Assembly (NCBI GenBank): GCA_037447655.1
Contig: JBBHKE010001588.1
Span: 62,001 to 126,000 of the forward strand
From: Zygnema cylindricum
Lineage: Eukaryota; Streptophyta; Zygnematophyceae; Zygnematales; Zygnemataceae
Direction of reading: 5' to 3'
DNA length: 64,000 nucleotides
In this document: positions 24,687 to 36,514 of the stretch, piece after piece
Layout of the letters: the number at the start of each line of letters is the position of its first letter
Numbering within the stretch: position 1 is the stretch's first letter
Notes under the pieces: generated by a model
What the model saw: only the letters and a program-made list of their open reading frames with translations
What the model was told of the DNA's origin: nothing
Databases searched by the model: none
Made by a program: the position numbers and the translations under genes

Positions 24687-25827
24687 TTTAGAAATTCAAG
24701 TATTTTCTAGGTCTAGAGATTGTAAAATAGAAGGCAAAAATGAGACACTGAGAGCCTTCCTCTAACTCTTCTCTCAAGTCCCCACACTTGTCGCAGTGTC
24801 CAAAGAAGACAGGGAGGCCAATCTTGGTAGAATTACAAAAGGTTTGATGGATCCAGGATTTGATATTGGAACCCAAAGTCCGTCGAACTAGCAGTTAGCT
24901 TTATCCTATAAGTCTAATACCAATGGTAGGATATATGGAGTTTGACAAACATATAAATAGTTACACACAGACTAGTTTGTTTAACATGAAATTGATATGT
25001 AGTGCATAGACACAATTATAGATAGTATGGCGTACAGTTTTATGTATTGTATGAAACAAACAACGCGCATTTGTTTTGACCGCGAAACAAATACCGTGCG
25101 TCTACTTTCAACGGCTAAAAATATATCCGATTTTGATTGGACGGCCACGATAGGCGCCGCGATCGCGGAATATATACTTTTCGCATTTTACGGTCATCGC
25201 CAAGTCAAGGGACACGTGGCGCGTCAACATTTGATTACGGAAACTCCGGAGATTACGGGAACAAATCCGGATATGACATGTGTCCACATTTCGGCCATGT
25301 CGTACGATGGCCGAACAGAAAGTACACCGCCACATGTACTTTTCTTTACGACACACTAGTGTGATTGGTTCCATATGTTTGTAGATAGAGTTTAGAGAGA
25401 GATAGGATTTAGAACATTTAGTAGGTAGTCGCCTCTCTCCGAGAGAGCTCTTGTACAAAAGGCCATCTTTGACCACTCATAAGTTACTGCTCAAGGGAGC
25501 AAATTCAGAGATTCTTTTTGCTATGGACTCAAGAGAGTCTATGCTACACAAAGGTGTAGTTGATCAAAGTCTTTGCCTGCTAGGGTGGCTGCATTTATAA
25601 GGAAAGTAAAAGTGGGTGAATGTGTCCAAAATTCATATTCTAGCTTTGCATTCTGTGGTGGAACTGAGCACACAGAAAGTCTTATTTCACAAAGATGAAG
25701 TTGTATTGGGGTTCTGATTGTCAAGGGGTCAGTCATTTGGGTTTGTATCAACTTGGAGTCGTTACTAACTATATAATCTTATTGTGAGATGCCTACTCTG
25801 AGGACCAATGGAAGTCTCAAATTTTTA
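24687..25827 (+). repeat. 5' LTR of F
   Basis: Diverged family A LTR. The TTTCTAGGTCTAGA region is near 24702, CACTTGTCGCAGT near 24785, and the hairpin at 24842-24889 pairs partly through G-T pairs. Its end ATGGAAGTCTCAAATTTTTAG keeps the gag ATG but has a stop seven codons later. Confidence 0.8.
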
Positions 25828-25842
25828 GGTTATAGGCCCACC
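25828..25842 (+). promoter_or_regulatory. F primer binding site
   Basis: GGTTATAGGCCCACC, one mismatch to the G element site, directly after the LTR. Confidence 0.75.
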
Positions 25843-27062
25843 ATCTAGGGTGCCTATGTTTGATGGAAAAGGCTTCACTTATTGGGAGTTTAAGATAGAG
25901 GGATAGCTTTTCGAAATGCACTTATGGGGAATTGTTTTGGGACAAGTGAGGAGTCCACCATCGGGCTTTGGTGGAACTCATTATGGCGATTCATTTGGGT
26001 CTTCCTAGAAAACCAACCGGAGTTCAAATGCAATGGAAGGTGAAGGGAAAATCATTTCCATGGAAGAGGGAAAAGGGGAGAAAGGAAAAAGAACACCTAT
26101 GGTGAGAGGAGCTAGGCTCTCGGCTAGGGTCCCACTTGTAGGGGTTGTAACTAAAACTGAAGAAACTAACAGTAGATTTAGGGAGTATAAAAACACCATA
26201 GCAAATCATCTCATACTTAGAAATATGTCTAAGTCTATAGCTATCACTCTTTCAAATCTAACTAAGTCTTCAGAAATCTAGAAAACACTAAGATAGATTT
26301 ATAAGGGTGAGACTATACAAAGGTTGCAGTTAGTAAAACATAAAATACAGGCCTATGTTTATAAATGCGGTAGCATGATAGAGTTTTGCAATGATATTGC
26401 TGCGTTATATGTTGAGCTTGCTAGTGCGGGATATGTAGAATTTGAGGAGAAAAAGATTAACACACTAATCATGAAACTCCCAGATGAGTACGAAAACATC
26501 ATTAACCGTATGTAGGAAATGGATGGCTCCTCATGGACTTGGAGCATTACCATGGGGATAATTCTTATGAGGGAAAGCACTTTGGAGCTTCGTAGGGGAA
26601 GTGACAGGGTGAATGCACTAACAGCTCATGGTGACTAGCGGAAGCATGATGAGAGGAAGGTCGGTGAGGAGCGCAAGCGTGATGAGAGGAATGACGCTAA
26701 CGAGCAGAAGCGTGATGAGAGGAAGAAAGACAAAGGTAAAACTTATTAGACTTTGGTGGAAAGAGAGGGAGAGAAAAAGAAAAAGGAGCTTTGAAAAAAT
26801 GGGTTTGCTTCTTTTGTAGGGAACTGGGTCACTATATGGAGGAATGCCCTTGTTTGGAAGAACTTAGAAGTTGGAATGTGGATGAGGAGGAACAAGGGGA
26901 AGAGGAGAAAGAGGATGAAGATATTTTGGAGCTTCTCCGCATGGGTAGTATGGGGAAGAGAGAAAAGCACACAAAAATTCCACGAAAGCAACATTGTGCT
27001 TTTGGAGGTATAAGGGAATTAAAGAGAGAGGGGAAACTTAAGGGAGTTCAAAATATTGAGGA
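25843..27062 (+). pseudogene. F gag
   Basis: Gag-like reading over several frames. RVPMFDGKGFTYWE-like sequence is near 25855. Further blocks are MIEFCNDIAALYVELASAG (near 26380), INTLIMKLPDEYENIINRM (near 26455) and the zinc knuckle CFFCRELGHYMEEC at about 26806-26850. The acidic segment after it and the RKQHCAFGGI block near 26980 align with G. After [14 protein letters not shown] (about 27085) the frame continues as VEWKEVEW repeats. A basic repeat rich in Arg, Lys, Asp and Glu near 26640-26750 has no match in G. Stops at 26281 and 26514. Confidence 0.78.
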
Positions 27063-28716
27063 TAGTTTCATAGATATTTTGGAGATGGAGTGGAAGGTGG
27101 TGGAGTGGAAGGAGGTGGAATGGAAGGAGGTGGAGTGGCAGAAGGAGGTGGAATGGACGGAGGTGGAGTGGAAGGTGGTGGAGTGGAAGGAGGTGGAGTG
27201 GAAGGAGGAGGTGGAGTGGAAGGAGGTGGAGTGGAAGAAGGGGGTGGAGTGGAAGAAGGTGGAGTGGAAGGAGGTGGAGTGAAAGGAGGTAAAGTGGAAG
27301 AAGGAGGTGGAGTGGAAGAAGGTGGAGTGGGAGGAGGTGGAGTGGAAGGAGGTAGAGTGGAAGAAGGAGGTGGAGTGGAAGGAGGTGGAGTGGAAAGAGG
27401 TGGAGTGGAAGGAGGTGGAGTGGAAGTAGGTGGAGTGGAGAAGGAGGTGGAGTGAAAGGAGGTGGAGTGGAAGGAGGTGGATTGGAAGAAGGAGGTGGAG
27501 TGGAAGAAGGAGGTGGAGTGGAAGAAGGAGGTGGAGTGAAAGGAGGCGGAGTGGAAGAAGGTGGAGTGAAAGGAGGTGGAGTGGAAGGAGGTGGAGTGGA
27601 AGAAGGAGGTGGAGTGGAAGAAGGAGGTGGAGTGGAAGAAGGAGGTAGAGTGAAAGGAGGTAGAGTGGAAGAAGGTGGAGTGGAAGAAGGAGGTGGAGTG
27701 GAAGAAAGAGGTGGAGTGGAAGGAGGTGGAGTGGAAGAAGGAGGTGGAGTGGAAGGAGGAGGTGGAGTGGAAGGAGGTGGTAGAGGGAAACGAGGTGGAG
27801 TAAAAGGAGATGGAGTAAAAGGAGGTGGAGTAGAAGGAGGTAGAGTGGAAGGTGGTGGAGTGAAAGGAGGTGAATTGGAAGGTGGTGGAATGGAATGACG
27901 TGGAGTGGAAAGAGGTGGAGGTGAAGGTGCAAAGGAGGGAGGTGGAGTGGGAGACAGGGAAGGGGAGGTTAGGGGGGGAGGTTGTGAATTTGGTGGAGGT
28001 GGTCTTTGTGGTGGATAAGTTGAAGGAGGCGTGTTTGATGGAGTTGGAATTCTTGGTGGAGGACGCGGCGGAGGTCTTGGTGGAGGTTCAGGAGGAGGAG
28101 AAGGAGGAGGTGAGTTTGGTGGAGGTGGACTTGGACTAGGAGGAGGAGGTCGGGGAGGTGGGGAAGGAGGAGTTGGACTTGGTGGTGGTGTTGGTGGAGG
28201 TGGACTTGGTGGTGGAGGAGGAGAAGGAGGTGACTTTGGAGGAGGTGGAGAACTTGGTGGTGGTCTTGGAGAAGGACGTGGAGGAGGGGAACGAGGAGGT
28301 GACTTTGGAGGAGGTGGACTTCGAGGAGGAGGTCGAGGAGGGGGGGAAGGAGGAGGTGACTTTGGAGGTGGTGGACAAGGAGGAGGAGGTCGCGGAGGTG
28401 GAGGAGGAGGAGGATTTGGCAGAGATCGTGGAGGAGGGGAAGGAGGAGGTGAAGGAGGAGGGGACTTTGGAGGAGGCGGACTTGGAGGAGGAGGTCGGGG
28501 AGGAGAGGAAGGAGAAGGTGACTTTGGAGGAGTTGGACTAGGAGGAGGAGGTCGTGGAGGTGGAGAAGGAGGAGGAGGATTTGGCGGAGGTCGTGGAGGA
28601 GGGGAAGGAGGAGGTGACTTTGGAGGACGTGGCGGAATTCGTGGTGGTTTTGGTGGAGGATGTGGAGGAGGGGAAGGAGGTGGCAACTTCGGTGGAGAAC
28701 GTGGAGGAGGGGACAT
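27019..28716 (-). CDS. Proline-rich repeat frame (extensin/pherophorin-like composition)
   Basis: A 565-codon minus frame of [12 protein letters not shown]-type repeats, which turns into [11 protein letters not shown] repeats and ends in antisense F gag. Such sequence is typical of hydroxyproline-rich cell-wall proteins, but here the frame has no signal peptide, no unique domain and an artefactual C-terminus. The upstream continuation of the same Pro-rich frame is closed by a TAG near 29602. I treat it as repeat-driven or as the decayed interior of a former gene whose N-terminal part is at 48867. Confidence 0.3.
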   Translation of the reverse strand: MSPPPRSPPKLPPPSPPPHPPPKPPRIPPRPPKSPPPSPPPRPPPNPPPPSPPPRPPPPSPTPPKSPSPSSPPRPPPPSPPPPKSPPPSPPPSPPPRSLPNPPPPPPPRPPPPCPPPPKSPPPSPPPRPPPRSPPPPKSPPRSPPPRPSPRPPPSSPPPPKSPPSPPPPPSPPPPTPPPSPTPPSPPPRPPPPSPSPPPPNSPPPSPPPEPPPRPPPRPPPRIPTPSNTPPSTYPPQRPPPPNSQPPPLTSPSLSPTPPPSFAPSPPPLSTPRHSIPPPSNSPPFTPPPSTLPPSTPPPFTPSPFTPPRFPLPPPSTPPPPSTPPPSSTPPPSTPPLSSTPPPSSTPPSSTLPPFTLPPSSTPPPSSTPPPSSTPPPSTPPPFTPPSSTPPPFTPPPSSTPPPSSTPPPSSNPPPSTPPPFTPPPSPLHLLPLHLLPLHLFPLHLLPLHLLLPLYLLPLHLLPLHLLPLHLLLPLYLLSLHLLPLHLLPLHPLLPLHLLPLHLLLPLHLLPLHHLPLHLRPFHLLLPLHLLPFHLLPLHHLPLHLQNIYETILNILNSLKFPLSL

Positions 28717-29741
28717 CGGAGGAGGTGGACTTGGAGGAGGAGGTCGCGGAGGTGGAGAAGGAGGAGGAGGATTTGGCAGAGGACGTGGATGAGGGGAAGG
28801 AGGAGGGGAAGGAGGAGGGGAATTTGGAGGAGGCGGACTTGGAGGAGGAGGTCGGGGAGGAGAGGAAGGAGGAGGTGACTTTGGAGGAAGTGGACTTGGA
28901 GGAGGAGGTCGTGGAAGGGGAGAAGGAGGAGGTGAATTTGGAGGAGGTGGTGGAATTCGTGGTGGTTTTGGTGGAGGACGTGGAGGAGGAGAAGGAGATG
29001 GCGACTTCGGTGGAGGACGTGGAGAAAGGGAAGGAGGAGGAGACTTTGGAGGAGGTGGAATTGGAGGAGGAGGTCGTTAAGGTGGGGAAGGAGGAGGAGG
29101 ACTTAGCGGAGGGGAAGGATGTGGGGAAGGAGGAGGGGAAGGAGGAGGGGACTTTGGAGGAGGCAGACTTGGAGAAGGAGGACGGGGAGGAGAGGAAGGA
29201 GGAGGTGACTTTGGAGGAAGTGGACTTGGAGGAGGAGGTCGTGGAGGGGGAGAAGGAGGAGGATTGGGTGGAGGTCGTGGAGGAGGAGAAGGAGGAGGTG
29301 ACTTTCGAGGAGGTGGTGGAATTCGTGGTGGTTTTGGTGGAGGACGTGGAGGAGGGGAAGGAGATGGCGACTTCGGTGGAGGACGTGGAGAAGGGGAAGG
29401 AGGAGGATACTTTGGGGGAGGTGGACTTGGAGGAGGAGGTCGTGGAGGTGGGGAAGGAGGAGGAGGACTTGGTGGAGGTGGACTTGGAGGAGGAGATCAT
29501 GGAGGTGGAAAAGGAGGAGGTGACTTTGGTGGAGGAAGTGGAGGAGGAGAAGGAGGAGGCGACTTTGGTGGAGGACGTGGAGGAGGGGAAGGAGGAGGCT
29601 ACTTCGGTGAAGGACGTGGAGTGGAAGGAGGAGGTGAGTTTGGTAGAGGCGGAGTTGGAGGTGGAGGAGCCTGAGGTTGCGCGAGGTTCGGAGGGGGAGA
29701 AGGTGGAGGAGTAAGAGGAGGGGTAGGAGGAGGGGTAAGAA
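27063..29741. repeat. GGA-rich coding-like minisatellite, left part
   Basis: Up to about 27890 the unit is a 15-21 bp variant of GGAGGTGGAGTGGAA. After that the units are longer, built of GGAGGAGGTGACTTTGG, GGTGGACTTGGAGGAGG and GGTCGTGGAGG blocks. Higher-order copies of roughly 320-370 bp carry GGAATTCGTGGTGGTTTTGG (near 28632, 28952 and 29317). Plus reads Gly-rich and Glu/Val-rich frames. Minus reads a Pro-rich frame. The composition keeps several frames open, so open length alone is not evidence of coding. The array is split from its right part by element D. Confidence 0.85.
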
Positions 29742-30181
29742 TCTTAAGAGAGTAGTCTTTGATAGAAGTTAATGTTTCTGCTCAATGTTTTTAAATAGCG
29801 AAATTCTGAATTCCGTCATCTAGAATTTCGATATTTAGAACTCTGCAATCTGTCCTAGTATCTAGGATTTGTCCTAGTATCTAGGATTTCAGTATTTCAG
29901 TTTTTCTCGTTTTCACAATCAATGTGTTTTCACGTGATAAGATTCGGGTCAAGATCTTTTTATAAATCTTGACCTTGGCTCTTGGCCGAAAGGTCAAGTG
30001 CCTCTTCAGAATAGGAAAGTACGGTTTAGTTCTCGAGAGGATACTCTCGAGATATTTTCTCTATTTAGCTTATCTTTTTTCTTTTGTTTTGTACCTGTTT
30101 TTCCATTCATTAATTAAAACAAAGTATTCTGTCTTTTCCCATTCTCTCCTCTCTATTTGCTGCTACAGCTTCACTGTAAAA
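29742..30181 (+). repeat. 5' LTR of D
   Basis: About 440 bp. Matches the 3' LTR over AGAGTAGTCTTTGATAGAAG and throughout with many differences. Contains a CTAGTATCTAGGATTT repeat near 29855-29890 that the 3' LTR has only once. Confidence 0.82.
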
Positions 30182-30196
30182 GTTTATGGGCCCGGC
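30182..30196 (+). promoter_or_regulatory. D primer binding site
   Basis: GTTTATGGGCCCGGC. TTATGGGCCC matches the other elements, so D is also primed from the anticodon arm of initiator tRNA-Met. It is read in frame as VYGPGNA, leading into NTVAKLNGTNFYGW of gag once the solo LTR is removed. Confidence 0.72.
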
Positions 30197-30202
30197 AACG
30201 CC

Positions 30203-31526
30203 TGTTGTTCTTTGGTCTAAAATAGACCGCAGAAGCGACCCAAACTATCATGCAAGAAGCTAAGCAAAAATAGGTCGACGAACAATCATATGAAATGCAT
30301 CCTCCATATGCGTACACAGACGCAACAAACAACATTTAGGGTTTCATGGAATAATCAACATAAATAAACCCTATGACAACATCTAAGGTTTGATGGAATA
30401 ATCAACATAAGCAAACCCTAGGACAAATGCATAAATAATGCATATCAAACAAACATAAAATAACATAAATAAATAATAACAAAAAGAGTGCAATCTCACA
30501 TAAACATTAGATAAACAAAAGTATATCAATAAACATATTACTCAAATGCATGACCTAATCGGCAACCCTAAAAGTTTACATCTTCGGTCCCCACTTTACT
30601 AACCAGCATTGATGATTTTTTCTAATGAAGCTCAAATCTATATATACACTTGTGAGCTGTTAACAAATCACTAAGTGTCAAAATAACCAACGTAAATTAC
30701 GTAACTGTCATTAAATCAAACTAATCGTAAGCGTACACCTGAAAGTCGAGCAATCGTAAGCGTACACTTGTCTGCAAACGCGACACATAAATTAAAGTGT
30801 CGAGACCCTGATTGACCACATAAAAATAAATATCACAATCAATTCTATTTTATTAATACACAGAAGACAAGACAATGTTGTTTCAAATATTTTGAAGTAC
30901 ACACAATCTCATATAATCGTATGCTGAGTCATGCTGAGTCATGCTGAGTCACTCAGCGAAACTCCTTGATTTTCGTCAAAGAATCCGGGACGTCCAAAAT
31001 ATGATTCTTGTGATTTGACGTGATTTCGCTCCCCACTCATTTGAAAATAGTGGCGACCTTTGTCCGCCGTCCGCAGCTCTTTATTCGGCACCTTCGATGT
31101 CGCGCCACGTGGTCACAAAAATCCAAGTGAAATCTGCGCGTGTCGTTAAATATCCCACAACTGTCGCGAAGTGAATTCACGTCCACTTGCCGAAATAATA
31201 TCGTACAGCCGAAATCATTTTCGTACCGCTAGCGCGTCCCTTGTAATAAATGCGCTTGTCGCATTTTGTTTCGTACGCCATGCGTACATTTTCACACTTC
31301 GAAAATTTCAAATCGGATCGCTTCGCGATCCGCCGTCCATTTACATTGCGCATTCCGCGCCACTCAATTAGTCCTTCACGTACATTTAATTTTCTTCGTA
31401 CATTTACTCCCCCAATCCGCAAATCTATTCAAACCTCCACACTACATCGCGTAAATGCGCACGCACGCGAACACGCGCACGCACGAAACGCTCCGTACGC
31501 ACGAAACTAAGTTTTCAAAAACAACA
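30203..31526 (-). repeat. Solo E-type LTR
   Basis: Reverse-complement E LTR, 1,324 bp, TGTTGTTTTTGAAAAC...AAGAACAACA on minus, flanked by target duplication ACGCC (30198-30202 and 31527-31531). Clearly diverged from the E array LTRs. A short TCATGCTGAG triplication is at about 30930-30955. No internal region remains, consistent with LTR-LTR recombination. Confidence 0.9.
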
Positions 31527-31531
31527 ACGCC

Positions 31532-34500
31532 AACACCGTTGCCAAATTAAATGGGACAAACTTTTACGGTTGGAAATACTAGATAGAACATCTATTTCAT
31601 CCTGAGAAACTTTGGTCAATCATTAGTGGTTGTGAACTTCAACCACCTGACTCTGCTGCCAAAACAATTTGGCTCGCTAAAAACGAGGAAGCCCACTTTC
31701 GGCTTGTCTTCGCTCTTGAGTCATCATAGATCGACATTGACCACGACGCAATTGCGTGGTCACTCTTGACCTCTGCATATAAAAATCATTCTTGGTCCAA
31801 CAAGCTCTTCCTCAAGAGGCAACTGAATACTTATCGCAAGCTATCTATTCAAACATACGTCCAACACCTTAAGTCGCTAGCCGGTCAACTTAAAAGTATC
31901 AAATCGCCAATCTCCGATGATCATCTTATTTAAGCTATCCTTGTAGGTTTACCGGATTAATATTCCTCCCTCATTTCCTCCCTTGACAACTCTCCAATTG
32001 CTCTAACTATTCCGACCCTAACTGCACGATTGGTTCACGAGGAAATGAAACAATCGTTTCAAACGAAATCAGGAGTAGCGGTGGCGCCATTTTCACCCAA
32101 TCTCAGGCCCCCAAAATCTTCCTCCACCACCTGTCGCTATGGTCGAGCGTCAGATCACGTCATAGATGTCTGTCCGGCACGTTAACGCAAAAATGAACGA
32201 CAAGGTGGACCCGGCCCTACTGGTGGATGAGGTCATCCTCGAGGGCGTGGATCATACCACGGCCAATCTTCATATGCTGAGATTACATTTGCTCTTGGAA
32301 ATTTGGAGTTCTCCCTTACAAACTTTTTGTCGAATCCCACTATCCGTACGGCCCAACTCATCTGGCGGATCACTCCGGTTTGCAAATCCCAAGAAACATT
32401 CTTTCTTATACATTGTCGTCGTCTACCCAACCGCCCATACTTCACTCACCGGTGGACAATGCCTATCCGCCGCCATTAATGACGCAATCCGATTATGGAT
32501 TCGCATTATCCTCCGCGGTACAACAATCATCACAAGTCCCTGACTACGTTTGGATCGTTGATTCGGGTGCATCTCACCACATGTCATCACGCGTCGATTC
32601 GTTCCCCTCTATGAATCCACTCAGTCCACCAATGCCAATCGTACTAGGCAACAACAGTACGCTCATGACCACTCATATCGGTCGTACTGTCACACTTTCC
32701 AACTCCAACCGTGATACCTGTATTACTTTTTCTAGCGTTCTTTTTGTACCGGAATTACGAAAGAATCTCTTTCTGTCGGTGGGCCTTCAAACAAGGAGCA
32801 ACAACCGTTTTTTCCTCTGATCAGATTAACTTTTTATCCTTAACAAAATCTACAGTTGGATACGGAGTTAAAAGATATGACATCTACATCCTCTTGTCCT
32901 TTTTGCCCATTGGATTCGCCAACATGGCCGTCGCTTCCTCACAAGCCACCTTCTCAAAGTGGCACCTCCGATATGGCCATCTGTTTGGTTCAGTCTCCAT
33001 GACCTGACGAAGGGTATTGTGACTAGAATGGAACCCTTGGCCAATCTAAAACTTCCATTTTGTTGCGGATGCGTTGAAGGAAAGTTTTCTCGACCGTGTT
33101 TTCTCTCAAGTACGTCCAAATCCAACAGACCACTTGATTTAATCCACTCTGATCTATGTGGACCAATGTGAATTCAAAGTCACAATGGCTCTTAATACTT
33201 TGTAACATTTATTGACGATGCAACACACAAACTATCTCCAAAATCTATGTCTGACTTCCACTCTCTCGAATCTCACACCTCACGAGGCTTAGACAGGAAT
33301 AAAACCGAGGGTCAGTCACTTACGAATACTCGGTAGTGGGCTTAGACAGGAATAAATCCGATGGTCAATCACTTACGAATACTCGGTAGTGTTGCGTGGA
33401 TTAAGGATCTTATGTCTGCTGGAAAATGGAGCAGCCATGCAAAACTTGGTTACATGGCTACATGGTCAGATGTTCAAACGAGTCAAAGGCATACCAAATA
33501 CGGCTAATCCAAAAACGCCAAGTCACACTCAACCGGGATGTAACATTTGATGAAACCCCCTTGCTAAACAAACTCCTTTACCCCTCTCCTCCTTCCCTTT
33601 CTACTTCCGTTCACATCTCGCCTCCTCCAATAGCTCCAATTTCAATAATACCCCCCACATATCTTTCTATTTCTTTTGTCTCTGCCTCTACTCTTCCTTT
33701 TCCCTCCTCTTCCCTTGTCCGAACATCATCTACTCTTCTCTTTCATCAAACTCCCTACCTCTACAAAGTGTTGTTTTGAAATGTTAGTTTCGTGCTTACG
33801 CGACATTTTGTGCGCACGCGACGTTTCGTGCTTAATTTATTAAATGAATTTACTGTGGAGGCTCGAATCTCTGCCAGTTCAGCCCTTTGGCCTCCGGAAA
33901 AGGGCCAGAATTAAAGCTAGATGCACCACTCATGGCGTCGCCAATATTGCCAATTTTGATGCCCCTCCAACCTTTGCTGTGGCCATGGCAGGCCCAAATG
34001 TCGCAAATGGAAAGCGGCCATATATGTGGAATTCGCTTCTCTCCAAAAAAATAGAACTTGGGAGCTTACACCCCTCACTAAAGATCGAAAATTCATCAGC
34101 TCTAAATGGGTGTTTACAGTCAAAACAAAATTTGTCGAAACCCTAGATCGGTTTAAAGCCAGATTTGTTGCAAAGGGTTTTTTACCAAAAGAAAGGCTTG
34201 ACTTTACAAAGAATTATGCCCCTGTTGCCAAATTCACCTCCATTCGCATCGTTCTCTCTCTCTTTGCCTCTCAATACTGGCACATCCATCAAATGGATGT
34301 GTAAACAGCGTTCCTATATGGTGCCCTCAAGGAAGAAATATTTACCTGCCAACCCGAACTTAATATCTCCCCTGGCACTGAGCATCTCGTCTGTTGTCTC
34401 CTCAAATATTTATACGGCTTGAAGCAAGCTCTCGGTGTTTAGAGTGAACACCTTCAAACCATTTTCATAAATGAGGGCTTGTGTAATCTTGCGGCAGACT

Positions 34501-35550
34501 TTGGTATCTTCTTCAAAGGTAAAAACGACTCCCTTTTAATCATCATCATTTAGGTTGATGATCTTGCCCTCTCTAGTCCATCTTTGTCTGCAATTCTACA
34601 AGTCAAAACCATGCTTAACTCCTATTTTGCAATGGCAGATTTAGGGGAATTAAAGTATTGCCTTGGCATTTTAGTAACATGTGATCTTCTACCCAAAACC
34701 CTTCACCTCTCTTAAGAAAAGTATATCTTTGAGGTCCTAAAAAGGTTCTCTATGGCAAAATACATTGTTGTCTTCACTCCCTTAGATGCAAATACCAAAC
34801 TTACTTCAAAATCTGGTGGGCCTGTCCACGGAGCCATCCTTGACTTATATAGATCCATGGTTGGTAGTCTAATGTATGCTATGAGAGGCACTAGTCTAGA
34901 CATTGCTGTCGCAATTGGGCTGCTTAGTCAATTTATTTTAACCTAACCCTTGAGCACCTCCTTGCGGCTAAGCCAGTTATCCGCTATCTGCAAGGCATCA
35001 AATCCCTACGCCTTACCTTCTCCGGTGGCGACTCACCTACCCTCATTGGCTTTTGCGATGCGGATTGGGGGGGAGACCTCGACACCCGTCGCTCAACCTC
35101 TGGTGTCAACTTCTCACTCGGAGGAGACTCGGAGGAGCTCTTTCCCACTCGGAGGAGACTTGGAGGAGATCTTGTCTCCTAGGCCTTGAAAATGCAACCT
35201 ACTATTGCCTTGTCCTCAGCTAAGGTTGAATATATTGCAGTGACACTTGCTGAGAAGGAAGCAATCTGGCTGCGATTTCTCCTTGCAAATCTTCAATATC
35301 CCCAAACTTCCCCAACTCAGATATTCTGTGAATTCTAAGGTACACTCGCTCTAATGAGTAACACGGTTCATCGTCAAAGAACGAAGCACATAGACATTCA
35401 GTTCCACTTTACACGGGAAACTACCGCAATTGGAATTCTCACCTTTCAATACTGCCATACTTCTCACCATATGGCGGACTTCGTCACCAAGTCTCTCCAT
35501 AGACCTCAGTTTGAACTACATCGAGCTTCTGCTAGTCTTACCTTCTAACA
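31532..35550 (+). pseudogene. D gag-pol
   Basis: Decayed polyprotein. Gag starts KLNGTNFYGW (near 31545) and continues through SNKLFLKRQLNTYRKLS and HLKSLAGQLKSI. The zinc knuckle is nearly lost (CRYGRASDHVIDVCP, near 32140). Protease WIVDSGASHHM has its Asp at 32560. The pre-integrase block LRYGHLFG..CCGCVEGKFSRP lies near 32960-33100. Most of the integrase core is deleted around 33200-33430. The reverse transcriptase (34070-34700) has the Tyr codon of YVDD replaced by TAG at 34551. The RNase H (34960-35545) keeps DFVTKSL. The gag and DSGASHHM motifs resemble the widespread plant Copia type more than family A. Confidence 0.88.
33286..33391 (+). repeat. 53-bp tandem duplication in D
   Basis: GGCTTAGACAGGAATAAA begins at 33286 and 33339; each unit ends CGAATACTCGGTAGT. 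It sits where the integrase core should be. Confidence 0.85.
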
Positions 35551-35561
35551 AAGTGGGGGGG

Positions 35562-35868
35562 TGTTAGAAGAGTAGTCTTTGATAGAAGTTAATGTTTCTG
35601 TTCAATGTTTTTAAATAACGAAATTCTGAATTCCGTTATCTAGAACTTCGATGTTCAAAACTCTGTAGTCTGTCCTAGTATCTAGGATTTCAGTATTTCA
35701 GGCTTTTTGGTTTTTACAATCAATGTTTTTTCACGTGATATGGTTTGGGTCAAAATCTGTTCAAAAATATTGACCTTGACTTTTGGCCGAAAGGTCAAGT
35801 GCCTCTTCAGAATAGAAAAGTACGGTTTAGTTCTCCTAGGATACTCTTGCGATATTTTCTGTTCTTAG
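35562..35868 (+). repeat. 3' LTR of D, first part (continues at 48020)
   Basis: Starts TGTTAGAAGAGTAG after a GTGGGGGG purine tract. Cut at 35868 by element C with target duplication CTTAG. Confidence 0.85.
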
Positions 35869-36514
35869 TGTTGTTCTACAACCACCGTTGCTGGCGGTGA
35901 ACCAGCAGTAGTAGTGGAAGTAGACATGAAAAACAGCAGAAACTATCAAAGTACCTGCTCAACAGCCAACTTAGATCTGACACAAAGTATAACTCAGAAA
36001 GCCAATATGCTTCAAATTTGCCACAGTGATACACAATACAGCAAACTGACAATTCCCAAAATTGCATCCAAAATGACCCAGTAAACCATAAGATATGATG
36101 TCTAGAAGTTTCCCAAAAACTGCCCTTAGAAAATCATATTCCCAAAACTGGATACTACAAAATTGTCTAAGTTCTAAGATATATACTCACATTGTGTATC
36201 TACTGATCTACACTAATTCGGGTAACCGTTACTACGGTTATTATCATGACTAACGACAAAGCATCAAACCTGTACGTTACTGTACTTTAAAAACCTAATT
36301 ACTATTTCTAAAACCTGATTAACGGAACACTATTTTTTATCACACTAAACTACAAATTAATGTTATTCAGATATTTACAGAAATTGAACCGTACACAAAA
36401 CGTTCTAATCGTACACAAAACGTTCCAAATGCTTAGTCAGCAGTGACCGCTAAAGTCCAGCCCAATGTGGTCATGTAGTACGAAGCACCTGAGTGCTTCG
36501 TCACTTGTGGTCCC
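35869..36514 (-). repeat. 3' LTR of C, outer segment
   Basis: Carries the gag-start end of the LTR (TGTTCTACAACCACCG on plus) through the first 23-bp repeat unit, where B inserted. Hairpin ACGAAGCAC-CTGA-GTGCTTCGT at about 36479-36500. Confidence 0.9.
36510..36514. other. Target-site duplication GTCCC of B, left copy
   Basis: GTCCC before the B 5' LTR is repeated at 42473-42477 after its 3' LTR. Confidence 0.9.

Larger units (their letters stand above)
24687..27062 (+). mobile_element. Copia element F, 5' part only
   Basis: 5' LTR, degraded primer binding site and gag of a family A relative on plus. Beyond the zinc knuckle the sequence passes into a GGA-rich minisatellite. No protease, polymerase or 3' LTR of F is found on either side of the nested stack, so the 3' portion is lost or was replaced. 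Confidence 0.75.

Noticed and set aside
28538-29500. Minus-strand Ser/Thr/Lys-rich frame of 320 codons
   Set aside because: Alternative frame of the same repeat. The proline-rich frame fits known proteins better, and even that is doubtful.
27430-29714. Plus-strand Gly-rich, Glu/Val-rich and Arg/Trp-rich long frames
   Set aside because: All are frames of the same GGA repeat. With almost no T before A-containing triplets, stops are rare in every frame.
32233-33208. Minus-strand frames across element D
   Set aside because: Shadows of the plus-strand gag-pol remnant.
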